Part shown: one piece after another, positions 7,418-15,517 of the stretch
Position numbering within the stretch: the first letter of the stretch is position 1
Layout of the letters: the number at the start of each line of letters is the position of its first letter
Origin: Streptomyces sp. CB00316
Lineage (GTDB): Bacteria > Actinomycetota > Actinomycetes > Streptomycetales > Streptomycetaceae
DNA: 64,000 nt
Reading direction: 5' to 3'
NCBI RefSeq assembly: GCF_001905595.1
Contig: NZ_LIXI01000003.1
Span: 1 to 64,000 of the forward strand
Program-made: the position numbers and the translations under genes
The notes under the pieces: generated by a model
Databases searched by the model: none
The model's input: the letters and a program-made list of their open reading frames with translations, nothing else
What the model was told of the DNA's origin: nothing

Positions 7418-9841
7418 GTGGTGGGCGGTATCACGCTGGTGAAGGACGAGCCGGACGGTACGGCGGCTCTCGGGGGAGAGCCGCCACCACCGCCACCTGC
7501 CGGCCTGGGCCCGCTCCCGGCGGCCGAGGAGATCAGCCCCCGCCGGGTGCGCATGGTCTTCCTCGGGCTGATGCTCACCCTGCTGCTCGCGGCGCTCGAC
7601 CAGATGATCGTCGCCACCGCCCTGCCGAAGATCGTCGGTGAGCTGCACGGCCTGGAGAAGATGTCCTGGGCGGTCACCGCCTACCTCCTCGCCTCCACCA
7701 TCGTCCTGCCGCTCTACGGAAAGCTCGGCGACCTCTTCGGCCGCAAGGGCGTCTTCCAGTTCGCGATCGTGGTCTTCGTCATCGGCTCCGCGCTGGCCGG
7801 CTGGTCGCGGACCATGGACGAGCTGATCGCCTTCCGCGCGATCCAGGGCATCGGTGGCGGCGGTCTCATGATCGGCGTCCAGGCGATCATCGCGGACATC
7901 GTCCCGACCCGGGAGCGCGGCCGCTACATGGGCCTCATCGGCGCGGTCTTCGGCCTCGCCTCGGTGGCCGGGCCGCTGCTCGGCGGCTTCTTCACCGACC
8001 ACGCCTCCTGGCGCTGGTGCTTCTACATCAACGTGCCGTTCGGGCTGGTCACGTTCGCCGTGATCGCCGTCGTGCTGAAGCTCCCCAAGCCCGCCGTACG
8101 CCCCCGACTCGACGTCCTGGGCGCCGTGTTGCTGGCCGTCGCCTCCACCTGCCTGGTCCTGGTGACCAGTTGGGGCGGAACGGAGTACGCCTGGGGCTCG
8201 CGCACCATCCTGGGCCTGTCGGCGGGGGCCGTCGTCACGACGCTGCTCTTCGTCGCCGTCGAGCACCGCGCGGCCGAACCGATCATCCCGCTGCGGCTGT
8301 TCCGCGATTCGGTCTTCAACATCACCGGCCTGGTCGGCGCCGTCGTCGGCATCGCGCTCTTCGGTGCCGCCAGCTATCTGCCGACCTATCTCCAGATGGT
8401 GGACGGGGCCAGCGCCACCGAGTCCGGGCTGCTGATGCTCCCGATGATGCTGGGCATCGTCGGCGGCTCGATCGTCTCCGGCCAGCTCATCACCCGTACC
8501 GGCCGCTACCGCGTCTATCCCATCGTGGGCAGCGCCGTCTCCGTCGTCGGCATGTGGCTGCTCTCGGGTCTTGAGCGGGGCACCTCCCGGCTGGAGTACA
8601 GCCTCTGGCAGGCCGTCCTCGGCACCGGCATCGGCCTGGTCCTGTCGGTCCTCGTGCTCGCCGTGCAGAACTCCGTACGCCCCGCCGACCTCGGCACCGC
8701 CACCAGCGCCAACAACTACTTCCGGCAGATCGGCGGCAGCGTCGGCGCCGCCATCTTCGGCACGCTCTTCGCCGGGCGGCTCTCCGACGCCCTCGACCTC
8801 CGGCTGCCCAGCGGCGTCACGCTGCCCGCGCCCGAGTCGATCACCCCGCAGATCGTCCACGCGATGGAGCCCGCGCTGCGCGACGCCTACATCCAGGCGT
8901 ACGTGGACGCGATGCCGCGCATCTTCCTCTACCTCGTGCCGGTGCTCGTCCTCGGCCTGATCCTCGCCTTCTTCCTCAAGGAGAAACCGCTGGTGTCCCA
9001 CCACAGCCCCGAAGCGGCCACCGAGCCCTCACCGATCCCCGCCGCCCGCACCAACTCCGCCCAGCCCGGCGTGGGTTACCTCTCCGGCGTGCCCGTCTGC
9101 GGCAGCGTCCAGCACCCGGACGGTACGAAGGTGGCGCGGGCCGCCCTCCCACTCATCGACGTCCAGGGGCGGCAGGTCGGGCGCGGGGCCAGCGGCGAGG
9201 ACGGGCGGTACGCGCTGAGCGTCCCGGGCGCCGCAGGGTACGTCCTCATCGCCGCGGCGGGCGGCCACCAGCCACAGGCCGTCAGCGTCACCGTGGGCGA
9301 CCGCCCCGTAGAACTGGACGTGGTCCTCGGTGGGGCCGGACGGCTCGCCGGGTCCGTCCTGACGGCCGACGGGGTGCCGGTCCGGGACGCGGCCGTCACC
9401 CTCACCGACGTACGCGGCGAGGTCGTCGCCTCCACCCGCGCCGGGCGCGAGGGCGGCTACGTCATCAGCGAGCTGGTCGCCGGCGAGTACACCCTCGCCG
9501 CCAGCGCCCCCGCCTACCGCCCCGCCGCCCTCCCGGTCAGCGTCCAGGCGGCCCGCGAGACCCGGCAGGACATCGAGCTGGCGGGCGGGGCCGTGCTGCG
9601 CGGCGTCGTCCGGGCCACCGGCGGCCGGCCGGTCGAGGACGCCCGGGTCACGCTGCTGGACGCGGCGGGCAACGTGGTGGACACCCTCACCACCGGGCCC
9701 GACGGTTCGTTCCGGTTCGTGGACCTGTCGTCCGGGGAGTACACGGTGATCGCCGCCGGGTATCCGCCGGTCGCGACCGTGCTCCAGGTGGCGGGCGGCG
9801 GCCGCACGGAACGGGACCTCCAACTGGGCCACGAGGACTGA
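7418..9841 (+). CDS. DHA2-type MFS drug exporter fused to three carboxypeptidase-regulatory-like repeats
   Basis: 807 residues from GTG 7418, chosen for GAAGGGGA 7 bases upstream. Residues ~30-520 are a 14-helix EmrB/QacA-type exporter: LAALDQMIVATALPKIV in helix 1, GKLGDLFGRKGVFQ as motif A, and GASYLPTYLQMVDG in the second half. After a linker, the last ~265 residues contain three copies of an Ig-like fold of the CarboxypepD_reg type, each with a G.V....G.pv..A.VTL.D..G..V pattern ending in ...GEYTL or similar. DHA2 termini are normally cytoplasmic, so these beta domains would sit inside the cell, which is unusual. The substrate is unknown. A hairpin follows at 9848-9888. Confidence 0.85.
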   Translation: MVGGITLVKDEPDGTAALGGEPPPPPPAGLGPLPAAEEISPRRVRMVFLGLMLTLLLAALDQMIVATALPKIVGELHGLEKMSWAVTAYLLASTIVLPLYGKLGDLFGRKGVFQFAIVVFVIGSALAGWSRTMDELIAFRAIQGIGGGGLMIGVQAIIADIVPTRERGRYMGLIGAVFGLASVAGPLLGGFFTDHASWRWCFYINVPFGLVTFAVIAVVLKLPKPAVRPRLDVLGAVLLAVASTCLVLVTSWGGTEYAWGSRTILGLSAGAVVTTLLFVAVEHRAAEPIIPLRLFRDSVFNITGLVGAVVGIALFGAASYLPTYLQMVDGASATESGLLMLPMMLGIVGGSIVSGQLITRTGRYRVYPIVGSAVSVVGMWLLSGLERGTSRLEYSLWQAVLGTGIGLVLSVLVLAVQNSVRPADLGTATSANNYFRQIGGSVGAAIFGTLFAGRLSDALDLRLPSGVTLPAPESITPQIVHAMEPALRDAYIQAYVDAMPRIFLYLVPVLVLGLILAFFLKEKPLVSHHSPEAATEPSPIPAARTNSAQPGVGYLSGVPVCGSVQHPDGTKVARAALPLIDVQGRQVGRGASGEDGRYALSVPGAAGYVLIAAAGGHQPQAVSVTVGDRPVELDVVLGGAGRLAGSVLTADGVPVRDAAVTLTDVRGEVVASTRAGREGGYVISELVAGEYTLAASAPAYRPAALPVSVQAARETRQDIELAGGAVLRGVVRATGGRPVEDARVTLLDAAGNVVDTLTTGPDGSFRFVDLSSGEYTVIAAGYPPVATVLQVAGGGRTERDLQLGHED

Positions 9842-9847
9842 GGCGTA

Positions 9848-9888
9848 CGGGGGTGAGCTGAGCCTCCGAAGGGATCAGCCCACCCCCG
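9848..9888. terminator. Bidirectional hairpin between convergent genes
   Basis: 14-bp arms (9848-9861 and 9875-9888) with one mismatch lie between the MFS exporter and the convergent LysR gene, overlapping the last codons of the latter. Confidence 0.55.
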
Positions 9889-10786
9889 CCTCCCGCACCG
9901 CGTCCTCCCGCACCAGCCGCATCAGCGCCCGCGCCCCCGGGCTCAGGCTCCGCGCCGCCGGAAGCACCACCACGCTCTCGTACACCGCCTGCCGGCCACC
10001 CGCCGGCGCCACCTCCACCGCGGTCAGCCGGGCCGCCTCCGGCTTGCGGGAGAAGTGGTGCGGCACCACCGCGATCCCCAGCCCCTCCTGCACCAGCTCC
10101 AGCAGGCTGTGCACGTCGTTCACCTCCAGGCCCACCGTCCGCCGGGCCCCCGCCGCCGCGAACGCCTCGTCCGCCGCACGCCGGGGCCCCCAGTCCGGGT
10201 GGAAGTCGATGAACGACTCACCCGGCAGCTCCTCCCACCCCACCCGGGCCCGCCCGGCGAACCGGTGGCCCGCCGCGCACAGCACCACCATCTCCTCCCG
10301 CGCCAGCGGCATCAGCTCCCCGCGCCACTCCGCCGGGCTGACCGTGGCGGCGAACGCGAGGTCCAGGCGCCCCCCGGCCACCCCGCCCAGCAGACTGCTC
10401 GTCCCCTCCTGGCGCAGCCGCAGCTCCATCTGCGGGTGCTCCCGGTGGAACGCGGCCAGCAGCCGGGCCGGGCTCACCCCCGCCACGCACTGCTCGACGC
10501 CCAGGGTCAGCGTCCCGCGCAGCAGCCCCCGTACGGCATCGACCGCGTCCCGCGCCGCCCGCGCTCCCGCCAGCGTTCGCTCCGCCTCCACCAGCAGCGC
10601 CCGCCCCGCCTCGGTGAGCCGGACCGTCCGCGTGGTGCGGGAGAACAGCGGGGTCCGCAGCTCCTGCTCCAGGGCCCGTACGGAGGCGGAGAGCCCGGAC
10701 TGGGAGACGGCGAGGCGCTCGGCGGCGCGGGTGAAGTGCTGCTCCTCGGCGACGGCGACGAAGTGTTCCAGCTGACGCAGTTCCAT
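9875..10786 (-). CDS. LysR-family transcriptional regulator
   Basis: 303 residues. The N-terminal winged helix-turn-helix is classical LysR (MELRQLEHFVAVAEEQHFTR, then AAERLAVSQSGLSASVRALE and LFSRTTRTVRLTEAG). The C-terminal two thirds have the periplasmic-binding-protein fold that senses an effector. It is transcribed away from an aldo-keto reductase whose start is 110 bases away, the arrangement in which a LysR protein usually controls its neighbour. Effector unknown. Confidence 0.9.
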   Translation of the reverse strand: MELRQLEHFVAVAEEQHFTRAAERLAVSQSGLSASVRALEQELRTPLFSRTTRTVRLTEAGRALLVEAERTLAGARAARDAVDAVRGLLRGTLTLGVEQCVAGVSPARLLAAFHREHPQMELRLRQEGTSSLLGGVAGGRLDLAFAATVSPAEWRGELMPLAREEMVVLCAAGHRFAGRARVGWEELPGESFIDFHPDWGPRRAADEAFAAAGARRTVGLEVNDVHSLLELVQEGLGIAVVPHHFSRKPEAARLTAVEVAPAGGRQAVYESVVVLPAARSLSPGARALMRLVREDAVREAGVG

Positions 10787-10896
10787 GATTGAGGACTCTA
10801 GGTGATGAATCCGAGAGGAATCTCCTGTTGGACTGCTGGATCGATCTGCGGAAGCCTGGAGGCCGTCCCCCGGCCCTCTCCCCGCGGAGCCCTCGT

Positions 10897-11898
10897 ATGT
10901 ACCTGCCGTCCGCCGACCGCTACTCCGCCATGCCCTACCGGCGCACCGGCCGCAGCGGCCTCCTGCTGCCCGCGCTCTCCCTCGGCCTCTGGCACAACTT
11001 CGGAGGGGACCGTACCCCCGACGAGCAGGGCCGCATCCTGCGCCGCGCCTTCGACCTGGGCATCACCCACTTCGACCTGGCCAACAACTACGGCCCGCCG
11101 CCCGGCTCCGCCGAACTCGCCCTGGGTCGTGCGCTCGCCGGTGACTTCGCGAAGCTGCGCGACGAGCTCGTCATCTCCACCAAGGCCGGCTACCACATGT
11201 GGGACGGCCCGTACGGGGAGTGGGGCTCGCGGAAGTACCTGCGCTCCTCCCTGGACCAGAGCCTGAAGCGCCTGGGCGTCGAGTACGTCGACATCTTCTA
11301 CTCCCACCGTCCCGACCCCGACACCCCGCTCGAAGAGACGATGGGCGCGCTCGACACCGCCGTACGCCAGGGCAAGGCCCTCTACGTCGGCCTCTCCAAC
11401 TACTCCGCCGAGGAGACCCGGGAGGCCGCCGCGATCCTCAAGGATCTGGGCACGCCCCTGCTCATCCACCAGCCGCGCTACTCGATGCTCGACCGCCGCC
11501 CCGAGGGCGGGCTGCTCACCGCGCTGGACGAGCTGGGCGTCGGCTCCATCGCCTACTCCCCGCTGGAGCAGGGCATCCTCACCGACCGCTACCTGAACGG
11601 CATCCCGGCCGGCTCCCGGGCGGCGGGCGACAGCCCCTTCCTGACGTCCGACGCCCTCACGCCCCAGCTGGTGGGGCGGCTGCGCGCCCTGGACGCCCTG
11701 GCGAAGGAGCGCGGGCAGTCCCTCGCCCAGCTGGCCCTGGCGTGGGTGCTGCGCGGCGGCCGCCTCACCTCGGCCGTGGTCGGCGCGAGCAGCGTCACCC
11801 AGCTGGAGAACAGCGTGGAGGCCGTGCGGAACCTGGAGTTCACCGAGGAGGAGCTGACCCGGATCGAGGAGCTGCTGGCCGAGGCCAGGACCGGCTGA
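10897..11898 (+). CDS. Aldo-keto reductase (YghZ/Kv-beta-like)
   Basis: 333 residues from ATG 10897 (MYLPSADRYSAMPYRRTGRS); the frame is open further upstream but without family similarity. Catalytic features are present: Asp/Tyr in HFDLANNYGPPPGSAE, Lys in VISTKAGYHMW and His in YSHRPDPDTP. The start and PPPGSAE insertion resemble the YghZ (L-glyceraldehyde 3-phosphate reductase) and potassium-channel beta-subunit branch of the family. NADPH-dependent reduction of aldehydes is expected. The divergent LysR at 9875 is its likely regulator. Substrate in this organism is not known. Confidence 0.88.
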   Translation: MYLPSADRYSAMPYRRTGRSGLLLPALSLGLWHNFGGDRTPDEQGRILRRAFDLGITHFDLANNYGPPPGSAELALGRALAGDFAKLRDELVISTKAGYHMWDGPYGEWGSRKYLRSSLDQSLKRLGVEYVDIFYSHRPDPDTPLEETMGALDTAVRQGKALYVGLSNYSAEETREAAAILKDLGTPLLIHQPRYSMLDRRPEGGLLTALDELGVGSIAYSPLEQGILTDRYLNGIPAGSRAAGDSPFLTSDALTPQLVGRLRALDALAKERGQSLAQLALAWVLRGGRLTSAVVGASSVTQLENSVEAVRNLEFTEEELTRIEELLAEARTG

Positions 11899-12010
11899 CG
11901 TCCTCGGGCGACGGCCATGGCTCACGGCGAGGCGTGTGCGTGGCGACAGCCGCCTGCCCGCCGGGGACACCGGCCGGCAAGCGGCTGCTCGGGGTGGTGC
12001 CGTCGGCTGT

Positions 12011-12952
12011 CTAGTGCGTGCCGCTGGGCTCGGTGGTCACGGTGGTCCGGAAGACCACCTGGTCGGCCTGGGAAGCGCTGACCAGGGCGCGCGCACGGCC
12101 CTGGGCGTCGGGTTCGACGGGCTCGGCCGTGAGGATGCAGGGCCGGTCGAACTCGACGTAGCGGTGGAAGGTGGTATCGAAGGCCACCGGGATCGCGGCC
12201 TGCGGCTGGGCCTCGGCGCGTGCGATCTGGTCGGCCGCCTCCAGCAGCACCATGCCGGGGACGTGGTCGTGCGGGTGGTCGAACAGCACGGTGTGCGTGG
12301 TGTCGACCCGCAGCTGCCATTGATGGGCGGTGCTCGTCGGGGACAGCACCACATCCCGCGCACTGCTGCGCCCCACATGGGCGGGCGCCACCGGCGGTGT
12401 GAGGGGGAGCGCCTGGGCGAAGGCCTGTCGCGCGTCCGCGTAGCGCCCCCGCAGACGGTTGTAGATGGCGGGCGGATGCGTGGTGTAGAGCAGCTCGGCC
12501 TCCCCCAGCGCGACGCCGTCGCGGGTGGCCTCGACATGGGAGGCCAGGTGGACGGAGCCGCCGGGGCGCCGCTTCACCTTGGTGTGGGTGATGGTGAGTT
12601 CCACGGAGGGGGACGTCGGACCGACCCCCAGGGCGTCGGGGTCGACGGTGGAGCGTATGTGCTCCCACCCGAGCCGGTGGCTGAGCGGGATGTCGTGCAC
12701 CGTGTGGGTCAGCACGGCCAGCGCCTGGCGCAGGCTCTCTATGACCAACAGAGGGCTGTAGTGCGCAGATTCTGTGTAGAAGCTGTGCTGCTGGGGCCAC
12801 CGTACGGTGACCGTCTGAGTAGTGTCGGAGATTCTCCGCCACGAGGTGACGAGAGCCTCCGTGGAGTCCGTCTTGCGCGCCAACCCCTGGTCGAACCCCC
12901 CGGTCGGTGCGTCGGTGGTGCCGCGTCTCTCGGTGACTGTGCAGAGTGCCAT
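12011..12952 (-). CDS. AfsA-family gamma-butyrolactone autoregulator synthase
   Basis: 313 residues from ATG 12952, preceded by GGGGAGAG. It shows the duplicated hot-dog-like A-factor domains: the first around LLVIESLRQALAVLTH and IPLSHRLGWEHI, the second around DVVLSPTS and FDHPHDHVPGMVLLEAADQI. In the family, the enzyme joins dihydroxyacetone phosphate to a beta-ketoacyl chain from ACP to make the butenolide precursor of a hormone-like signal. It is divergent from an ArpA-like receptor, and an SDR that could act on the precursor follows the receptor. The acyl chain and final signal cannot be read from sequence. Transcription is probably repressed by the receptor through the shared 120-bp intergenic region. 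Confidence 0.9.
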   Translation of the reverse strand: MALCTVTERRGTTDAPTGGFDQGLARKTDSTEALVTSWRRISDTTQTVTVRWPQQHSFYTESAHYSPLLVIESLRQALAVLTHTVHDIPLSHRLGWEHIRSTVDPDALGVGPTSPSVELTITHTKVKRRPGGSVHLASHVEATRDGVALGEAELLYTTHPPAIYNRLRGRYADARQAFAQALPLTPPVAPAHVGRSSARDVVLSPTSTAHQWQLRVDTTHTVLFDHPHDHVPGMVLLEAADQIARAEAQPQAAIPVAFDTTFHRYVEFDRPCILTAEPVEPDAQGRARALVSASQADQVVFRTTVTTEPSGTH

Positions 12953-13019
12953 GACGAGTTCTCTCCCCTGGAACTTCGTACGGACTGCAGGAGGTGCGGC
13001 CGCATCACCTGAGAGCTAT

Positions 13020-13036
13020 AAAGTAGAGAATACTTT
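13020..13036. promoter_or_regulatory. Inverted repeat AAAGTA-N5-TACTTT, candidate receptor operator
   Basis: Exact 6-bp arms (13020-13025 and 13031-13036) separated by 5 bases, in an AT-rich island between the divergent AfsA-like and receptor genes, 37 bases before the receptor's GTG. The location fits an autoregulatory element, though it does not match the published ARE consensus closely. Confidence 0.45.
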
Positions 13037-13072
13037 TTTTCTTGTCGAGACCGATGGAGGGAGCGGGCCTAA

Positions 13073-13699
13073 GTGACGCGGACCGTGAAGCAGGACAGAG
13101 CGGTACGTACCCGTGCAGCCCTCATCCGCGCGGGTGCGGAGGTCTTCGGAGAGTGCGGGTTCGCCGGGGCCAGCGTCACGAAGATCGCCGACCGGGCCGG
13201 TCTGACCCTGGGTGCCGTGTACTTCCACTTCAAGTCCAAGGAGGAGCTGGCCCGGCTGATCGTCGCCGAGCAGCCGAAGCTCGTCGTTCCGCCGCAGGCC
13301 TCGCAGGGCCTGCAGCATGCTGTCGATGTGACCCTGACCTGGGCCTACCAGTTGCTGGACGACCCGGTGCTGATCGCGGGAGCGCGGCTGGTGATGGACC
13401 AGGAGCAGTTCGTCCCGCCGGAGGAGAACTCCCACCAGCAGTGGACGCAGATACTGCTCACGGACTTCCAGGTCGCCGAGCGCAGGCGTGAACTGCGGGC
13501 CGGAGCCGACATCGAGGCGATCGCCCGTCTCGTCGTCAGTACCTGTACGGGCGCGCAGATGCACGCCCAGATGGAGTCGGGACGCGCGGACCTTCCGCAC
13601 CGCGTCGAGGAGATGTGGCGGGTCCTGCTCCCCGGCATCGCCGTGCCGAGCGCCGCGAAGAAGCTGGAGTTCGGCGAGGACCGGGGGAGGGGCCGGTGA
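13073..13699 (+). CDS. Gamma-butyrolactone receptor-type TetR repressor (ArpA/ScbR-like)
   Basis: 208 residues from GTG 13073 with GGAGGG upstream. The DNA-binding domain has the ArpA-family form (RAALIRAGAEVFGECGFAGA, then TKIADRAGLTLGAVYFHFKS), where GAVYFHF is characteristic. The ligand domain retains a tryptophan in the expected place (HQQWTQIL); this Trp packs against the lactone in CprB-type structures. Family members repress SARP and biosynthetic genes until the lactone binds. It is divergent from the AfsA-like synthase and is therefore the likely cognate receptor. Probably autoregulated through the intergenic repeat at 13020-13036. Confidence 0.88.
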   Translation: MTRTVKQDRAVRTRAALIRAGAEVFGECGFAGASVTKIADRAGLTLGAVYFHFKSKEELARLIVAEQPKLVVPPQASQGLQHAVDVTLTWAYQLLDDPVLIAGARLVMDQEQFVPPEENSHQQWTQILLTDFQVAERRRELRAGADIEAIARLVVSTCTGAQMHAQMESGRADLPHRVEEMWRVLLPGIAVPSAAKKLEFGEDRGRGR

Positions 13700-13829
13700 C
13701 GCCGTGCGCCGGTACGGGTCGCAGCCCGTCCTGACCGGTCGGCACGGCATGCGGCGCGGCTACGGTGTCCCACGTATTTCCTGATCAGCTACGTGATCGG
13801 GGGGGTTGATGGAGAGCAAGGGGACGTCA

Positions 13830-14603
13830 ATGGGAGATACGCAGGGCCTGCTGCACGGCAGGACCGTCATGATCACGGGAGCTTCCAGCGGCATAGGTGC
13901 GGCGGCCGCCCGGCTTTTCGCCGCCGAGGGTGCGTCGGTGGTGCTGATGGCGCGCCGCAAGGACAAGCTGTCGGCGCTCGCCGAGGAGATCGAGGCCGGT
14001 GGCGGCCGGGCGCTGGTGACGGCCGGCGACGTCACGACGGCCGGCGACGTCGAGCGGGCCGTCGCCGGTGCGGTGGACGCCTTCGGCCGGCTCGATGCGG
14101 CCTTCAACAACGCCGGATGGGGCTCGATCGGCACCCCGCTGCACGAAACGGATGACGCGGTCTACGACCGCATCATGGATACGAACGTCCGCGGTGTGTG
14201 GAACTGCCTCAAGTACCAGATACCGGTGATGCTGGGGCAGGAGGGCGGCGGCGCGATCGTGAACACGTCGAGCATTGCGGGCCTGTTCGCCACCGGCGCG
14301 ATCGCTCCCTACGTCGCGGCCAAGCACGCCGTCCTGGGCTTGACCCGGGCCGCGGCGGCGGAGTACGGAGAGCGCGGCATCAGGGTGAACGCCCTCATGG
14401 TGGGGAGCACGCGCACCGAGTTGATGGAGACGGTGATGCGGGAGGTTCCGCAGCTGGAGCAGGCGGCTGCCGCACGCGCCATCCAGCACCGGCTGGCCGA
14501 CCCCGCCGAAGTCGCCCAGGCGGCCGCTTTCCTCCTCAGCGCACGTGCCTCGTTCATCACCGGCAGCGCCATGGCTGTCGACGGGGGTTGCAGCGCCATC
14601 TGA
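13830..14603 (+). CDS. Short-chain dehydrogenase/reductase in the autoregulator locus
   Basis: 257 residues from ATG 13830, preceded by AAGGGG; in-frame TTG/ATG codons at 13806 and 13809 are less well placed. It has the classical SDR layout: VMITGASSGIGAAAARLFAA for the nucleotide, NNAGWGS, catalytic Ser in NTSSIAG, and YVAAKHA with Tyr/Lys. The position after the receptor and opposite AfsA suggests it reduces a keto group of the butyrolactone precursor, as SDR enzymes do in other Streptomyces signal loci. A role in the aromatic pathway is possible. A 40-bp perfect palindrome follows the stop. Confidence 0.8.
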   Translation: MGDTQGLLHGRTVMITGASSGIGAAAARLFAAEGASVVLMARRKDKLSALAEEIEAGGGRALVTAGDVTTAGDVERAVAGAVDAFGRLDAAFNNAGWGSIGTPLHETDDAVYDRIMDTNVRGVWNCLKYQIPVMLGQEGGGAIVNTSSIAGLFATGAIAPYVAAKHAVLGLTRAAAAEYGERGIRVNALMVGSTRTELMETVMREVPQLEQAAAARAIQHRLADPAEVAQAAAFLLSARASFITGSAMAVDGGCSAI

Positions 14604-14615
14604 GCCTCACGGAAG

Positions 14616-14655
14616 ACGCGTTGTGCCGCCGTCGCGCGACGGCGGCACAACGCGT
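14616..14655. terminator. 40-bp perfect palindrome between convergent genes
   Basis: A 20-base arm from 14616 is followed immediately by its exact complement to 14655. It lies 12 bases after the SDR stop and 18 bases before the stop of the convergent TetR gene, so it should act as a strong two-way terminator. Confidence 0.75.
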
Positions 14656-14673
14656 GCCGGCGGCTTGCCGCGC

Positions 14674-15300
14674 TCAGCCGTGCCCGCACGCGGGCCGGCC
14701 CGGCACACCGTCACCGGTCCCCGCGCCGTGCGGCGCGACCGCGCCGGACAGGGACAACTCCCATACCCGGGAGAGCTGTTGGACCGGGCTGTGCCCGGCC
14801 GCGGGAGCGGTCGCGCGCCGCCGCATCTCGGCCTCCGTGCCCAGCACCAACAGCGTGGCGAGGCTCGAGAACGCCCCGGGATCGGAGCCCCCCGCGCCCG
14901 GTGCGTGCAGCCAGTCGCTGATCGTCGGTGCCCAGGCGCTGTCCCAGTCCGTGGCGGCACCCGGCTGCTCCTGCGTCAGGCGCGCGGCAGCCCGTACCAC
15001 GGCCTCGTCCTCCAGCAGCCTGGCCAGGGCCAGGGTCAGCTGCACCACGGCTTGCGCGGGGGCGGCCTCGGTGGCGGACACCTGGTGCACCACCGCGGTG
15101 GTGGCGTGGTGCCCCCGGCTCCTGACGGTCGCCGCCAGCTCCTCCTTCGACGAGAAGTGGAACGTCAGTGCGCCCATGGAGATGCCGGCCGCCTTGCTGA
15201 TCTGGGCGAGCGAGGAGCCCGCGTACCCGTGGCGGTCGAACTCCCCGGCCGCCGCTTCGATCAGAGCCTGGCGCGTCCGCGCGCTCCTTGCCTGCTTCAC
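14674..15300 (-). CDS. Second receptor-like TetR regulator (ScbR/ScbR2-type)
   Basis: 208 residues from GTG 15300, chosen for AAGGGG just upstream; an in-frame codon at 15324 lacks a site. The N-terminus reads VKQARSARTRQALIEAAAGE and has GISMGALTFHFSSKEEL, the hallmark helix of the butyrolactone-receptor family. A tryptophan is kept in the ligand region (DSAWAPTISDW). A second paralogue beside an AfsA gene is often a pseudo-receptor that senses antibiotics or intermediates rather than the lactone. It is divergent from the SARP gene across 217 bp and so is a prime candidate to control that activator. Confidence 0.85.
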   Translation of the reverse strand: MKQARSARTRQALIEAAAGEFDRHGYAGSSLAQISKAAGISMGALTFHFSSKEELAATVRSRGHHATTAVVHQVSATEAAPAQAVVQLTLALARLLEDEAVVRAAARLTQEQPGAATDWDSAWAPTISDWLHAPGAGGSDPGAFSSLATLLVLGTEAEMRRRATAPAAGHSPVQQLSRVWELSLSGAVAPHGAGTGDGVPGRPACGHG

Positions 15301-15415
15301 AATTCCCCTTTGCTGATGGAACACGACTCCGTGGCTTCATCGCCACGAGGAACCTGGCCGTACCGGTGATCCTTGTCCTCCAGCAGCGGTTGAGCCTCAC
15401 CAAAAAACAAAAAAA

Positions 15416-15437
15416 CCACTATTATTAACTGTAGTGG
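15416..15437. promoter_or_regulatory. CCACTA-N10-TAGTGG inverted repeat in the TetR/SARP intergenic region
   Basis: Exact 6-bp arms (15416-15421 and 15432-15437) around an AT-rich spacer, directly next to an A-rich run (15402-15415). It is centred in the 217-bp region that must hold the promoters of the SARP (plus) and second TetR (minus). A good candidate operator for one of the receptor-like regulators; no binding consensus match is claimed. Confidence 0.45.
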
Positions 15438-15517
15438 GGGGCCAGGGGAGTGCACCAGCGCCGTGGGGAACGGCGGTGTACTGCCGTATGCCCTGACGGT
15501 CGTACACAGGGGGCAAA

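Noticed and set aside
7346..9004. 552-codon minus-strand frame across the MFS gene
   Set aside because: Asp/Gly/Glu/Ala-rich antisense frame typical of high-GC DNA; the plus strand has exporter motifs throughout.
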